Assembly: GCF_014696615.1 (NCBI RefSeq)
Contig: NZ_JACJQJ010000052.1
Location: 1 to 57,503, forward strand
DNA: 57,503 bases
Source of the DNA: Nostoc linckia FACHB-104
GTDB lineage: Bacteria; Cyanobacteriota; Cyanobacteriia; Cyanobacteriales; Nostocaceae
Direction: 5' to 3'
This document shows positions 28,043-38,231 of this stretch, piece after piece. The position numbers were made by a program, and so were the translations under genes. A model generated the notes under the pieces. That model did no database searches and was not told the DNA's origin. It saw only the letters and a program-made list of their open reading frames with translations. Within the stretch, counting starts at the first letter, position 1, and every line of letters starts with the position of its first letter.

Positions 28043-29389
28043 TCATTTAAAAATTAAATCTAAACGTTGTTGGGTAATATTTAGGGCTTCTGCTGGCGAA
28101 TTTTTACTTAGTAATACAGATTCAATTGCCCGACCTAAATTATCAGATATCCTGGCGTAATTGGGAAAGATAGGACGCGATCGCCCATATTTTGCTTGGT
28201 CTAAAAAGACCTTAAGTTGAGGGAATTTTTCAGTAAATGTTTGATATTTAGCACTTTTACGAGATTTTAAATTTACAGGTAAATAGCCAGTTCCTAAGGC
28301 TAGTTCTGTTTGAAAAGCTTCACTGACAGCATACTCAGCAAACTGAAAGGCGGCTTGTTGCTGTTTTGGCGTGGTTTTGAACAAGAACAAATTTTCACCA
28401 CCGATACTAGTGGCAGGATTTTGTTGAATGGGAATGGGAAAGACACCAAAATCTACACCACTTTGTTGGAATTCTCCCAAACTCCAGGGGCCTGTAACTT
28501 GCATGGCAACTTTACCACTAACTAAGGCACTGATTTCATAACCTCGCTCTGGTTCAGATAGCATAGCGGAACCATCAGCAATTAAATCCTGCCAAAATTG
28601 CAAAGCTGCGATCGCACCTTGATTATCTTTTAAATTTACACTTGCGGCTTGCTGTGATTCCCCACCAATTAATTCACCGCCGCCACTCCACATAAAGGGT
28701 AACCAGGTAAATACAGTAAATTCGCCTTTCCCCAAAGGTAGCAGCATCCCATAATTATCAATTTGCCCATCGCCATTGGTATCACGAGTTAATTTCTTGG
28801 CTACTTGTCGTAACTCTTGCCAAGTTCGGGGTAATTTTTCAATTCCTGCGGCTTTGAACAAACTGGGACGATAAAAAACGCCGACATTATTTGTTGCAAA
28901 GGGAACTGACCAAATTTTGCCCTCATATTCCATTGATGTAAATAATGTGGGGTCAATTTCGTCTTTAATTGGGGAATTTTCTAGCGGTTCATCTAAAGGA
29001 GTTAAAGCATCAAGTTCTACTAATTGACCAGCAATTGTTGGGTTGTACCACAATAAATCAGGAGGTGCATTACCTACTACCGCCGCCAAAATTTTTGGCA
29101 TTTGCTGATCCTGCTGTCCCACATACAGCGACTCTACTTGAATCTTGGGGTGGGTTTGGTTAAATTTATTTACCAGCTTTTGCAATACATCCCGATTTGG
29201 CGGTGGATTTACCCCTTGCCACAAGGTGATATGAACCACCTGTGCATCTGCGACTCGCCTTTGGATAACTTGACATCCCGTAACAACTAATACGCCTACA
29301 AGCATCAACAGCAACCAGCGTTTGAGGTGGCGAGAAAATCTCTTACTGTTTCGCTGGGGATGGTGAGGAGACGAAAAAAAGTTGTACAT
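28043..29389 (-). CDS. ABC transporter sugar-binding lipoprotein (family 1)
   Basis: A 448-residue extracellular solute-binding protein of the MalE/UgpB class. The N-terminus has a hydrophobic segment and lipobox LVVTGC, giving lipidated Cys39. The mature part begins with HITLWQGVNPPPNRDVLQKLV and QTHPKIQVESLYVG, then DLLWYNPTIAGQLV. LPRTWQELRQVAKKLTRDTNGDGQIDNYGM is typical of sugar binders. No permease or ATPase gene is beside it, so it must pair with a transporter elsewhere; this scattered arrangement is common in cyanobacteria. The start has AAGG 3-5 nt upstream. The sugar is unknown. Confidence 0.92.
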   Translation of the reverse strand: MYNFFSSPHHPQRNSKRFSRHLKRWLLLMLVGVLVVTGCQVIQRRVADAQVVHITLWQGVNPPPNRDVLQKLVNKFNQTHPKIQVESLYVGQQDQQMPKILAAVVGNAPPDLLWYNPTIAGQLVELDALTPLDEPLENSPIKDEIDPTLFTSMEYEGKIWSVPFATNNVGVFYRPSLFKAAGIEKLPRTWQELRQVAKKLTRDTNGDGQIDNYGMLLPLGKGEFTVFTWLPFMWSGGGELIGGESQQAASVNLKDNQGAIAALQFWQDLIADGSAMLSEPERGYEISALVSGKVAMQVTGPWSLGEFQQSGVDFGVFPIPIQQNPATSIGGENLFLFKTTPKQQQAAFQFAEYAVSEAFQTELALGTGYLPVNLKSRKSAKYQTFTEKFPQLKVFLDQAKYGRSRPIFPNYARISDNLGRAIESVLLSKNSPAEALNITQQRLDLIFK

Positions 29390-29479
29390 GACCTTGATTA
29401 ATCATCAATTATCAAAAGCGATCGCCTCAACTTTTTACACCTTATTCCACAGTTACACAATCATCCTAAGTTAGGAATT

Positions 29480-29595
29480 TGGGGAATTGGTAATGGGTAA
29501 TGGGTAATTTCTCCCCTGCTTCCTCATCTCCCTCATCTCCCTCATCCCCCAATACCCAGTCCCCAATCCCTACTCCCCAGTCCAGCTATATCTTA
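29480..29595. repeat. heptamer repeat tract upstream of the yebC-family gene
   Basis: Units of GGTAATG type (29485-29510), CATCTCC type (29525-29548) and CCCCAGT/CCCCAAT type (29550-29582) stand between the divergent sugar-binding protein and YebC-family genes. Confidence 0.7.
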
Positions 29596-29627
29596 ATCTG
29601 GAGATAGAGTCTAGATAAGTTTAGGTT

Positions 29628-30386
29628 ATGGCGGGACATAGTAAATGGGCAAATATTAAGCGCCAGAAGGCGGTTGTGGATGCCAAAAAGGGTAAAACCT
29701 TCACTCAGCTGTCACGGGCGATTATTGTGGCAGTTAGAAGTGGTATTCCAGATCCAGCAGGGAATTTTCAACTGCGGACTGCGATTGATAAGGCCAAGGC
29801 GGCTGGTATTCCCAATGATAATATTGAACGGGCGATCGCTAAGGGTGCGGGGACATTTGGCGGTGATAACTCTAGTTTTGAGGCGATTCGCTATGAAGGT
29901 TACGGCCCCGGTGGTGTAGCGATTTTAATTGAAGCCCTCACAGATAATCGTAATCGTACTGCTGCGGATTTACGTGTGGCTTTTAGTAAAAATGGTGGCA
30001 ATCTTGGTGAAACTGGTTGTGTTAGCTGGATGTTTGACCAAAAAGGCGTTTGTACAGTCCAAGGAGTCGTTGATGAGGAACAGCTTTTAGAAGCATCCTT
30101 AGAAGGTGGGGCTGAGTCTTACGAAATGGCTGAGGATGAGATGGCTGAAGTTTTTAGTGAAGTAGAAAATTTAGAGACTCTCAACCAAACCCTCAAAGAT
30201 AAAGGCTTTAAAGTGACTGATGCGGAATTGCGCTGGATTCCTAGTAATACTGTGGAAGTGACAGATTCCGATCAGGCGCGATCGCTTCTGAAATTAATTG
30301 ATACTTTAGAAGGTTTGGATGATGTACAAAATGTCACATCTAATTTTGAAATGGCAGAAACTCTTATGGCTTTGAGTATTGTTTAG
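29628..30386 (+). CDS. YebC/PmpR-family regulator (TACO1 homologue)
   Basis: A 252-residue member of the highly conserved YebC family. The N-terminus [22 protein letters not shown] is diagnostic. [16 protein letters not shown] and [23 protein letters not shown] follow, then [12 protein letters not shown]. Members are described either as DNA-binding regulators (PmpR) or as translation factors helping ribosomes through difficult stretches (YebC/TACO1); the sequence does not separate these roles. Length is normal. Monocistronic. Confidence 0.95.
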   Translation: MAGHSKWANIKRQKAVVDAKKGKTFTQLSRAIIVAVRSGIPDPAGNFQLRTAIDKAKAAGIPNDNIERAIAKGAGTFGGDNSSFEAIRYEGYGPGGVAILIEALTDNRNRTAADLRVAFSKNGGNLGETGCVSWMFDQKGVCTVQGVVDEEQLLEASLEGGAESYEMAEDEMAEVFSEVENLETLNQTLKDKGFKVTDAELRWIPSNTVEVTDSDQARSLLKLIDTLEGLDDVQNVTSNFEMAETLMALSIV

Positions 30387-30952
30387 TTTAATATTTATTA
30401 ATTTGTTGTCTAAATCACATTGCTAAAAATAGACATACAAATTTCATAGAAATTGCAAACTTTTGACATAAGGCTATGGGATGCTGTGATTGTTCATATA
30501 TGTATGAGCGATCGCCAAATTTGTCTAATCCTGTAGCCGATTTCACATTTTCAGCCCTAGCCAAAATTTTTTTTGCTCAGAGTATTGTCTGGTAAATAAA
30601 ATTTGCTATGGCTATCAGAACAACTTCACCAAGAGTAATTGACAGAATCTATAGAGAACAGAGAACACACAATAGTTGGTGCCTAAGGGGATAAGGGAAA
30701 AATGAGAAGTCCTAGAAAAACTTTTAAACCTTACCCTGTAAGCTTTTCCTAAAATCTAATTCTCAGTTGCAAATCTTGTAATTTTTATTGTCTATCAAAG
30801 AGAAGGTACAATTGTATAAAATTTTTCTATTAATCAAATCATAGCCAGACATACTATTTTCGGGAAACGTAGTGACACAGCTATCTACAAAACAATTTCT
30901 TCAGAGAATAATATAGAAATCTACATACAAAATTCATATAAATTACAAGATA

Positions 30953-30980
30953 TTGGCACAGTATTTTGTCATACTAATAT
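30953..30980 (+). promoter_or_regulatory. sigma70-type promoter candidate
   Basis: TTGGCA (30953-30958), 16-nt spacer, TAATAT (30975-30980). A transcript would start about 30987. Support comes from the intrinsic terminator 220 nt downstream with no ORF between. Confidence 0.4.
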
Positions 30981-30986
30981 TGTCTG

Positions 30987-31233
30987 TTATTGAATGAGAT
31001 CGATATCTCAGAGAGAGGCGTTAGCTTACAACTTAATTTCTGGCTTCAGCCTTAGCTGCTACTCACAGGCTTGTTTAAGAGCAAGTGATTTGAGGCTCCT
31101 ACGCAGCAGACTTTAGCAAGAAACAGTTACTGCTAATCTTGAAGTTTGATAGCAGATATATATTAATTTTTGATTTTCCCGTAACTACACACTATACCAT
31201 TTAGACCTGGTGCCTCTGGCAGCGGGTTTTTTT
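30987..31233 (+). ncRNA. candidate non-coding RNA, family not recognised
   Basis: A promoter-like pair and a strong terminator bound about 247 nt with no credible ORF. The interior has several complementary blocks, such as GCTGC near 31048 with GCAGC near 31101. It is not tmRNA, SRP RNA or RNase P as far as I can tell: the conserved cores are absent. It could be 6S RNA or a lineage-specific small RNA. The boundaries are inferred. Confidence 0.35.
31206..31233 (+). terminator. intrinsic terminator without an upstream gene
   Basis: CCTGGTGCC and GGCAGCGGG pair at eight of nine positions (one G-U, one G/G mismatch) around TCT, followed by seven T. The nearest upstream ORF, the yebC-family gene, ended 820 nt earlier. 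Confidence 0.7.
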
Positions 31234-31730
31234 GTATTCTTGGTTGAGCAATTACAGCAGATTATAACTTTGTGAAATGTAGGCGATCGCATGGACACAA
31301 CATTGATTATGCCTCTACCTATGTACTTCATCTAACTGAGAGTTTTACCATCAAAATTAGGCAAGTCAGACGCTACAAGAGTTAGTGAGTTTGAATCTAT
31401 TGCTGAATTTTGCTGAATTGTTATTCAACATGACTAGTACGCATTTAAATTGTATATTTCGCACTCAGGTTGTCAAAAGTCCAAGACTGAGTTTTCTATT
31501 TCCATAGTCCAACGTGATTAATTAGTTTTTATTATAAATATTTAAATGTTGGTACATAGTAGGAGATTATGCCATAAGTAACTTGAAAAAAGCTGGTCAG
31601 CCTATAATAAAAATAAGTTTTGTTTATCAAATAAATTACATCAAAAATTCATAGGAATAACAAGACAACGTCATAGAGCTTTGGGATAGTTATATTGTTC
31701 AGATATTTATCAAAGGAATCTCAAGCCACC

Positions 31731-31952
31731 ATGAATAAATTAGCTAAAGGTGTATTGTTTGCTTTAATAATTGCTACCCCTGTAGCTATTGCTGCGCCAA
31801 GTTTTCAGGCTGAAGCTGCCACTCAAAACAACACTCAGCATTTGGTAGGTTCTAAAACTAAAAGTGGCAAATATGTTAAGCATAAACATATCAAGCATCA
31901 TCTCAAGCATCATCTAAAGCAACATACAAACTCAAAAATCAACCAAAAGTAA
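31731..31952 (+). CDS. small exported His/Lys-rich peptide
   Basis: A 73-residue protein counted from the ATG at 31731; AAGGAAT lies about 13 nt upstream. The longer in-frame start at 31695 would put charged residues before the signal peptide. Residues 1-29 form a clean signal peptide (VLFALIIATPVAIAAP) with a likely cleavage after QAEA. The mature 40 or so residues are basic, with the repetitive stretch KHKHIKHHLKHHLKQH. Such His clusters can bind metals, and the positive charge could bind polyanions; neither is shown. An intrinsic terminator follows. Not a family I can name. Confidence 0.7.
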   Translation: MNKLAKGVLFALIIATPVAIAAPSFQAEAATQNNTQHLVGSKTKSGKYVKHKHIKHHLKHHLKQHTNSKINQK

Positions 31953-32263
31953 ATTATTACTTTTTTAAAGAGTTAATTGCACAAATATTGGAACAATCAC
32001 CCAATATTTATAGTTGCTTCGTGCCCAATTTTTTCTTTATTTATCTTCGCTCAAAATCATAATATTAAACTTCGCTACCGCGTTCATTATTAGCGAGGTT
32101 TTTTCTTGTTTAAACAGATTAAAGCAGTTTACTGAAGAAGGGGAAGGGAAAAAAGGGGAAAGGTGAAAGGTGGTATCAATCCAAAATCTAAAATGGTATA
32201 ACTTGCTCTAGACCACGCGATCGCGTAAGAATAATAGTTAAGATGCTGTAACTTGTCTTAACA
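31953..32263. other. 311-nt intergenic region with terminator
   Basis: Contains the terminator at 32070-32104, a purine-rich GGGGAA/GGTGAAA repeat tract (about 32139-32172) and a CGCGATCGCG palindrome at 32217-32226. Confidence 0.55.
32070..32104 (+). terminator. intrinsic terminator of the small peptide gene
   Basis: CTTCGCTA pairs with TAGCGAGG (8 bp including one T-G) across a 13-nt loop, followed by six T. Confidence 0.7.
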
Positions 32264-33508
32264 ATGCCGCAAACTCTCACCCCTCCCCAAATATCCACAG
32301 ACAAACGGGGATACGACTATGATTTGGTAATTGTCGGCGGCGGGATTACTGGATTAACCCTAGCCTCTGCTTTAAAAGATTCTGGTTTGAGTATCCTGCT
32401 GGTGGAAGCAAAAGTTGCCTCAGCCTCAGTCGCCAAGGGGCAAGCCTATGCAATCCATATGCTTTCGGCGCTGATTTACCAGGGAATTGGGATTTGGGAC
32501 AAAATGTTGCCTCAAATCGCTAAATATCAACGTGTACGTCTATCTGATGCTGATTTCTCAGAAGTAGTGGAATTTGAAACAGCAGATTTAGGCACGCCAG
32601 AGTTGGGTTATGTAGCAGAACACCAAGCGCTGTTATACCCGTTGCAAGAATTTGTGCGCGATTGTGCGAATGTAACTTATATATGTCCGGCAGAGGTACT
32701 AAGAACAGAGTACCAAAAGGACATAGTAGCTATAGAAATTAAGGTAGCTGAAGAAATCCGCACAGTTCGCAGTAAATTAGTGGTAGCTGCAGATGGATCG
32801 CGATCGCCAATTCGCCAAGCCGCGAACATTAAAACTCACGGTTGGAAATATTGGCAATCTTGCATCGTCGCCTTTGTCCAACCAGAAAAACCCCACAATA
32901 ATACTGCTTACGAGAAATTCTGGACTAGTGGGCCATTTGCGATTTTACCTTTACCAGGGAACCGTTGCCGCATTGTGTGGACAGCTCCCCACGCCGAAGC
33001 CAAAGCTTTATGTGAGTTAGATGACGAGCAATTTTTAGCAGAACTTAGCCGTCGCTTTGGCAATCAGATGGGTAAATTGAAACTATTAGGCGATCGCTTT
33101 ATTTTTCCAGTGCAACTCATGCAAAGCGATCGCTATGTCTTACCTCGATTGGCTTTAGTTGGAGATGCAGCCCACAATTGCCATCCTGTAGGCGGACAAG
33201 GTTTAAATCTTGGGATTCGCGATGTAGCTGCATTAGCCCAAGTCATCCAAAAAGCCAACGCCTCTGGCGAAGATATTGGCAAAATTCAGGTACTCAAACG
33301 CTACGAACGCTGGCGACAACGAGAAAACCTCACTATTTTAGGTTTCACTGATTTATTAGATCGGATGTTTTCTAACAACTTCCCCCCCGTGTTGTTAGTG
33401 CGTCGCCTAGGCTTATGGATTATGCGCCGACTACCAATCCTCAAAATCAACGTCCTCAAATTGATGATTGGGTTAAAAGGAAAAACTCCAGAATTGGCGA
33501 AAAGGTGA
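32264..33508 (+). CDS. UbiH/Coq6-family FAD-dependent monooxygenase
   Basis: A 414-residue flavoprotein hydroxylase. The N-terminal dinucleotide motif is LVIVGGGITGLTLASAL. The middle DG motif is VVAADGSRSPIRQAA. The second FAD motif is LALVGDAAHNCHPVGGQGLNLGIRD. This set is the UbiH/UbiF/Coq6 pattern, acting on aromatic rings of quinone precursors or related compounds. Cyanobacteria lack ubiquinone, so a plastoquinone-type substrate or another hydroxylation is more likely; this is inference. Single gene, preceded by repeat tracts. Confidence 0.92.
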   Translation: MPQTLTPPQISTDKRGYDYDLVIVGGGITGLTLASALKDSGLSILLVEAKVASASVAKGQAYAIHMLSALIYQGIGIWDKMLPQIAKYQRVRLSDADFSEVVEFETADLGTPELGYVAEHQALLYPLQEFVRDCANVTYICPAEVLRTEYQKDIVAIEIKVAEEIRTVRSKLVVAADGSRSPIRQAANIKTHGWKYWQSCIVAFVQPEKPHNNTAYEKFWTSGPFAILPLPGNRCRIVWTAPHAEAKALCELDDEQFLAELSRRFGNQMGKLKLLGDRFIFPVQLMQSDRYVLPRLALVGDAAHNCHPVGGQGLNLGIRDVAALAQVIQKANASGEDIGKIQVLKRYERWRQRENLTILGFTDLLDRMFSNNFPPVLLVRRLGLWIMRRLPILKINVLKLMIGLKGKTPELAKR

Positions 33509-33650
33509 AATGGGGCATAGGGCATGGGGCATAGGGCATTGGTAATGGGTAATTGCTAATTGCTAATTGTATTTATCTCCTTTTCCCCTTTCCCCTTTCC
33601 CCTTTTCCCAATCCCCAGTCCCCAATCCCCAATCCCCAATCCCCAATCCC
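33509..33650. repeat. heptamer repeat tract reaching the kinase stop codon
   Basis: Units GGGGCAT/AGGGCAT (33513-33540), GGTAATG and GCTAATT (33541-33568), CCCCTTT (33583-33607) and five CCCCAGT/CCCCAAT units (33613-33649) fill the whole convergent gap. They end directly at the stop codon of the hybrid kinase. Confidence 0.85.
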
Positions 33651-36600
33651 TCAACAACTCTGCCACTGATTCCGCCCTACAGCTTGAGCAATTATGGCTG
33701 CCAAGTCTGATGGGTTGATGGGCTTGGTAATGTGGGTTTGAAAGCCGGCGGAAAGGGCTTGTTGCTGGTTAATTTCGCCTGCATAGGCAGTAAGTGCGAT
33801 CGCGGGAATTTGTCTGCCTATTTCTGATGGCATGGATCTGAGTTGCCGAATCAGCATATAACCATCCATATCTGGCATTCCGATGTCGCTTAATAACACA
33901 TGGGGCTGGAAGTGGGTTAAAGCCTGTAACGCTTCCAAAGCAGATTGTGCTTGCATGACTTCTGCTCCCGATTCTTCCAGAATGAAGCTAATTAACTCTC
34001 GCGTATCAACTTCATCATCAACCACGAGAACTTTTACACCAGCCAAATCTGGAGAGAAATTGATTGCTTGATCGCTGTGATTGCTTTCTACATTTAGCTG
34101 AATTATTGGTAGGGTGACGGTAAAGGTAGCCCCTTGCCCTTCTCCGGCACTTTCGGCTTTGACTGTTCCCCCATGTAATTCTACTAAGTGGCGGACAATG
34201 GCTAACCCTAACCCTAAGCCGCCAAATTTCCGGGTACTTGTACCATCGGCTTGGCGGAAGTAGTCAAACACATAGGGTAAAAATTCTGGGCTAATGCCTT
34301 TACCTGTATCCCGCACCTGTAACTGCACCTGGGAAGCTTGGTATTCTACAGAAATTTCTATCTGTCCATGTTTCGGGGTGAACTTGACAGCGTTAGAAAC
34401 TAAATTCCAGACGACTTGTTGTAGGCGCGCCGAATCACCGATCACCGGAGCCATATTCGGTTGTAATAACAACTGTAGCTGTATGCATTTGGCTTCGGCT
34501 GCCAGTCTTACAGTTTCAATAGCAGCGTTGATGGTTGTGGCTAAATCAACTTGAGTAATATTGAGACTCAGCTTGCCTTGGAGGATGCGAGAAACATCTA
34601 GTAAATCCTCTATGAGTTCAGTTTGCAGCTTGGCATTGCGCTCAATAGTTTCTAAAGCTCTGGCTGTAGTTGCTTCATCATACTTTTGACTCCGCAATAA
34701 CTGCGACCAACCCAAGATAGGGTTGAGTGGTGTACGTAGTTCGTGAGAAAGGACTGCTAAAAATTCATCTTTAACACGGTTAGCTTGAATTAATTGCTCT
34801 GTTTGCTGCTGTAATGAAGCCATCAGTTCGGCACGTTCGAGAGCGATCGCAATTTGGTCAGAGGTTGCTTGCAGTAGTGCGATCTCTTCTGGAGTAAACT
34901 GAGTGCGGGTGCTGCTGCCAAAAGACAGTACACCGAGTAACTTACCGCGCGCAATTAACGGCTGGGCTGCATAGGCTCTAATATTCAATGTGCAGAGTAT
35001 CTGAGTATTCGGATGGGTGGAATGCTGCACATTATTGACAATAATTTGCCGACGGGTGTGGGCTGCTAATCCGCATACTGCTTCTCCAAAGTCCAGCCAT
35101 TCAATTGATGATGCTATTTGCTCATCAATCCCACTCCATGACTTCAACCGCAGTTTTTGGCGATTGTCTTGGGTATCAATTAAATAGTTGAAGTAAAACT
35201 GTAACTCCATCTGCGCCGAGAGTTTAGCGAATAAATCGCTCATTAGCTCTAGAGGATGCTCGGTGGAGAGTAAATCGCTGGCTGTTTCCGAGAGTAGTTT
35301 TAGGCGATCGCTATGCTTTTGTAGTGCTTGTTCTGCTTGTTGGCGTTCTCGCAGCGCCCGTTCGCGTTCTGTAATATCAACTGCGACTCCTCCCACTAAA
35401 CGTTGCCCAGAGGGATCGGCAATGGGAAACTTATATACTAAAAAGTCGCCAGTTGTACCATCTGGCAAGGGGGCTTGCTCAATCGCTTCCACTACTTGAT
35501 GTGTCTGGGCTACCTTTTGAATATTTTTCAGAAATTTTTCTGCAATTTCTGCCGGGTAGAGGTCGAAAATACTTTTACTGATCGCATCATTGGTTAATAA
35601 TTTGAATGTGCGACTGTACGTAGGACTTAAGTAAACTATTTTTCCTTTGCTGTCAGTAATCCAAGCGGCAGCTGGGCTGTTATCCATAAACGCTTGAAAT
35701 CTCGCTTCACTTTGGTGTAACGCCCTTTCCGTTTGTTTGCGGCTACTAATATCCAAAATAAATGCTACTGACTGCTGTCGTGATTCCCGTAGTAAAGAAT
35801 ACCCTACAACCACTGGGACTCGGGAACCATCTTTACGAATAAATTCTTTTTCATAGGCAGTACAAGCTCCCTTCACATTAGCTTCGGCAATTCCTAATTC
35901 ATCGCGATCAAAGTATTCTGGTGGTGTAATATCAACCCACCGCAGTTGTCCGGTTTGCAAATCGGCACGACTATAACCGACAATCCGTAAAAATTCGTCA
36001 TTGGCTTCTCGGATGGTACCGTTTTCATTGCCAAAAATAATTCCGACTAAATTCGCTTCAAAGAAACTCCGCAGCCGTTCTTCACTAGCGCGTACCGCTG
36101 CTTCTGCCTGTCTGTGAGCGGTGATATCCATCATCGTCACTAAAACACTGTCAAATTCGCCAGTAGGCGACGGAAAGGTAACTGTAAATAAGATATTTAG
36201 TTGCTTTCCTTGCAGGGTTTGGAGAATTGTTTCTGATTCCAAGTAGCTTTGCCCTGCAACTAATACCAACAGTTCTTGAACAAATACTTCTATTGTTTCT
36301 GGAACAAATATTCGGTGCAGGGAACCCAGCAGTTGATTTTTGTCTTCAGCGCCAAACATTTGCACCGCTGCATGATTGGCATTGGCAATTCTTACCTTGC
36401 CAATTAACTGTTGTACAACCTCAGGGTGTTCAGCAAAGAAGGTAGCAAAATCTTCAATACCTTGAGCTTTGAAATTATCTAATGCCGTTTTCACTAGAGA
36501 AAAATCTTCTTCAAAAATTGCCACACCTGCGGCTTCAAAAATGTAACGGTATTTCCGTTCTTGGATTTTGAGTGCTGCTTCTGCTTGCTGGCGTTTGCGT

Positions 36601-38198
36601 AGGGCTGCTTGCTGGAGGCTAATATCTGTGGTGCTGCCTACTACACGTTTTGGTTGCCCATCAGCTCCCCACTCTACAACGATTCCTTGATCCAGTACAT
36701 TTATATATTCGCTATCTTGCTTGCGAACTCGATATTCCACAGCAAAGCGTTCTTGATGATTTGCCCAAGCTGCTGCTGCTTGTGTTTGCACAGAGGCTAA
36801 ATCTTCTGGATGCACTAAATCTCGCCACCATTCGCCGGTAGGTTGAGTGTCTCCTAGCTGATAGCCTAAAATTCGGGTTAAGCCCTCAGTTCGCTCTACA
36901 ATATCATTTGGCACATCCCAGTCATAAATTAGACAATTAACAGCCTTAGCTGCTAATTCAAAACGCTCATTCGCCTGTCTCAAACTGACTTCACTTTCTC
37001 GCAAGGCTTGCTCAACTTGCTTGAGGCGAGTGATATCAATAGCGGTAATCCCAACTCCCAATACATAGCCATCAGCTAAACAAACTGGGTAGTAATTCAC
37101 TAAAGTGTGTTGCCAGCAGCCTGATAAATTGCTTTCCTGACTAATTTCCTGATTTAACACAGGTTGTTGACTCTGAATCACCTGTTCCAAAATCGGCATG
37201 ATTTGGGATGCTTTCTGGGGTAGCACTTCTGATAATGTGCGTCCTAGATGTTTGCTCACAGGAATACCATGCATCGCTGCTAAGGCTTCATTCGCATGAA
37301 TATAACGCCAATCGCGATCCAAAAAAGCCAGTGCTGTAGGGGAGCTAGTTAAAAAAGCCTTGAGTACAGTTTCACTTTTTTGCTTTGCCCATTCTGCTTG
37401 TTGGCGATCGCGTAGCGCCAGCTGCTTGTCGCTAATATTGTGAAAATATGCCGTTATTCCCTGTTCTGAGGGATAAACATGAATATCGTACCAGCAGTCA
37501 CAAGGTTGATAATAAAACTCAAAGTGAATCGGCAGGTTTTCTGCTACAGCTCGATGATATTGCCAATCAACTTCTGTATTCACTAATACTGGGCACAACT
37601 CCCAGAGATTTTTACCCAATAATTCATGCCGAGGCTTACCTATGACGGACTCTCCACCTCGGTTAATGTATGTAATACACCAATTACGATCTAAGGCATA
37701 GAAAGCATCAGTCATGCTTTCTAAAATGTTGGTAACTTGCTGTTTGGTGGCTGCTAACTCCGCTGCTAATTCTTGTTGGCGCAGCCGGGTAGCTTGATGC
37801 ACTTGGCGCATCTTCAAATTGACTTCAATCCTTGCCAATAATTGAGAGTCAGAAAATGGTTGGCTGAGATAATCATTAGCACCAGCCGCCAATGCATCTG
37901 TAAAAATATCTTCCTCAGCCTGTGCTGATAACAAAAAGACAGGCAAATTTTGTGTTTGCGGGTGGGAACGTAGCGATCGCATCCACTCCCATTCATTACT
38001 TCCTGCTAGCATCACATCCGCGATGACTAAGTCAGGAAGCGGCTGTTGTTGGATTGTACTTAAGGCGTTTATTCCCTCTCCTACCTGCACCTCATACCGT
38101 TGGCTCAACAGCTGCTGTAACCGATGGCGCATTTCAGTACCATTGTCAGCCAAGAAAATTCTAGCGGCAGGGGTCTTTACCTTTGTTTCCCAAGTCAC
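33651..38198 (-). CDS. hybrid sensor histidine kinase (REC-PAS-GAF-HisKA-HATPase-REC)
   Basis: A 1515-residue soluble hybrid kinase. An N-terminal receiver domain has Asp60 in DLVIADVM. About six PAS/PAC modules follow (about 150-945), with connecting ER..AL.ERQQAE coiled linkers. A GAF domain (about 960-1115) includes GEAVCGLAAHTRRQIIVNN. The kinase core has H-box SHELRTPLNP (His1152), N-box NLVSNA and G2 FGGLGLGLA. The C-terminal receiver has Asp1438 in LLSDIGMP. No membrane helix. Two receivers flanking one kinase imply an internal phosphorelay or input from another kinase. No output regulator lies nearby. A possible 62-codon gene lies just upstream. Confidence 0.95.
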   Translation of the reverse strand: MTWETKVKTPAARIFLADNGTEMRHRLQQLLSQRYEVQVGEGINALSTIQQQPLPDLVIADVMLAGSNEWEWMRSLRSHPQTQNLPVFLLSAQAEEDIFTDALAAGANDYLSQPFSDSQLLARIEVNLKMRQVHQATRLRQQELAAELAATKQQVTNILESMTDAFYALDRNWCITYINRGGESVIGKPRHELLGKNLWELCPVLVNTEVDWQYHRAVAENLPIHFEFYYQPCDCWYDIHVYPSEQGITAYFHNISDKQLALRDRQQAEWAKQKSETVLKAFLTSSPTALAFLDRDWRYIHANEALAAMHGIPVSKHLGRTLSEVLPQKASQIMPILEQVIQSQQPVLNQEISQESNLSGCWQHTLVNYYPVCLADGYVLGVGITAIDITRLKQVEQALRESEVSLRQANERFELAAKAVNCLIYDWDVPNDIVERTEGLTRILGYQLGDTQPTGEWWRDLVHPEDLASVQTQAAAAWANHQERFAVEYRVRKQDSEYINVLDQGIVVEWGADGQPKRVVGSTTDISLQQAALRKRQQAEAALKIQERKYRYIFEAAGVAIFEEDFSLVKTALDNFKAQGIEDFATFFAEHPEVVQQLIGKVRIANANHAAVQMFGAEDKNQLLGSLHRIFVPETIEVFVQELLVLVAGQSYLESETILQTLQGKQLNILFTVTFPSPTGEFDSVLVTMMDITAHRQAEAAVRASEERLRSFFEANLVGIIFGNENGTIREANDEFLRIVGYSRADLQTGQLRWVDITPPEYFDRDELGIAEANVKGACTAYEKEFIRKDGSRVPVVVGYSLLRESRQQSVAFILDISSRKQTERALHQSEARFQAFMDNSPAAAWITDSKGKIVYLSPTYSRTFKLLTNDAISKSIFDLYPAEIAEKFLKNIQKVAQTHQVVEAIEQAPLPDGTTGDFLVYKFPIADPSGQRLVGGVAVDITERERALRERQQAEQALQKHSDRLKLLSETASDLLSTEHPLELMSDLFAKLSAQMELQFYFNYLIDTQDNRQKLRLKSWSGIDEQIASSIEWLDFGEAVCGLAAHTRRQIIVNNVQHSTHPNTQILCTLNIRAYAAQPLIARGKLLGVLSFGSSTRTQFTPEEIALLQATSDQIAIALERAELMASLQQQTEQLIQANRVKDEFLAVLSHELRTPLNPILGWSQLLRSQKYDEATTARALETIERNAKLQTELIEDLLDVSRILQGKLSLNITQVDLATTINAAIETVRLAAEAKCIQLQLLLQPNMAPVIGDSARLQQVVWNLVSNAVKFTPKHGQIEISVEYQASQVQLQVRDTGKGISPEFLPYVFDYFRQADGTSTRKFGGLGLGLAIVRHLVELHGGTVKAESAGEGQGATFTVTLPIIQLNVESNHSDQAINFSPDLAGVKVLVVDDEVDTRELISFILEESGAEVMQAQSALEALQALTHFQPHVLLSDIGMPDMDGYMLIRQLRSMPSEIGRQIPAIALTAYAGEINQQQALSAGFQTHITKPINPSDLAAIIAQAVGRNQWQSC

Positions 38199-38231
38199 AG
38201 TCTCAGCTCCTAATTATTAAAAGTATCTGGA

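Larger units (their letters stand above)
30387..31730. other. 1344-nt intergenic region with a candidate non-coding RNA
   Basis: The longest gap in the window. Reading all frames gives only tiny unsupported ORFs (for example 28 codons from 30608). The region contains HIP1 sites at about 30509 and 31282 and a promoter-like / terminator pair that may define an RNA (30987-31233). The rest is AT-rich and shows nothing recognisable. Confidence 0.55.

Noticed and set aside
30608-30694. 28-codon frame after the yebC-family gene
   Set aside because: Too short, Arg-rich, no RBS; not supported as a gene.
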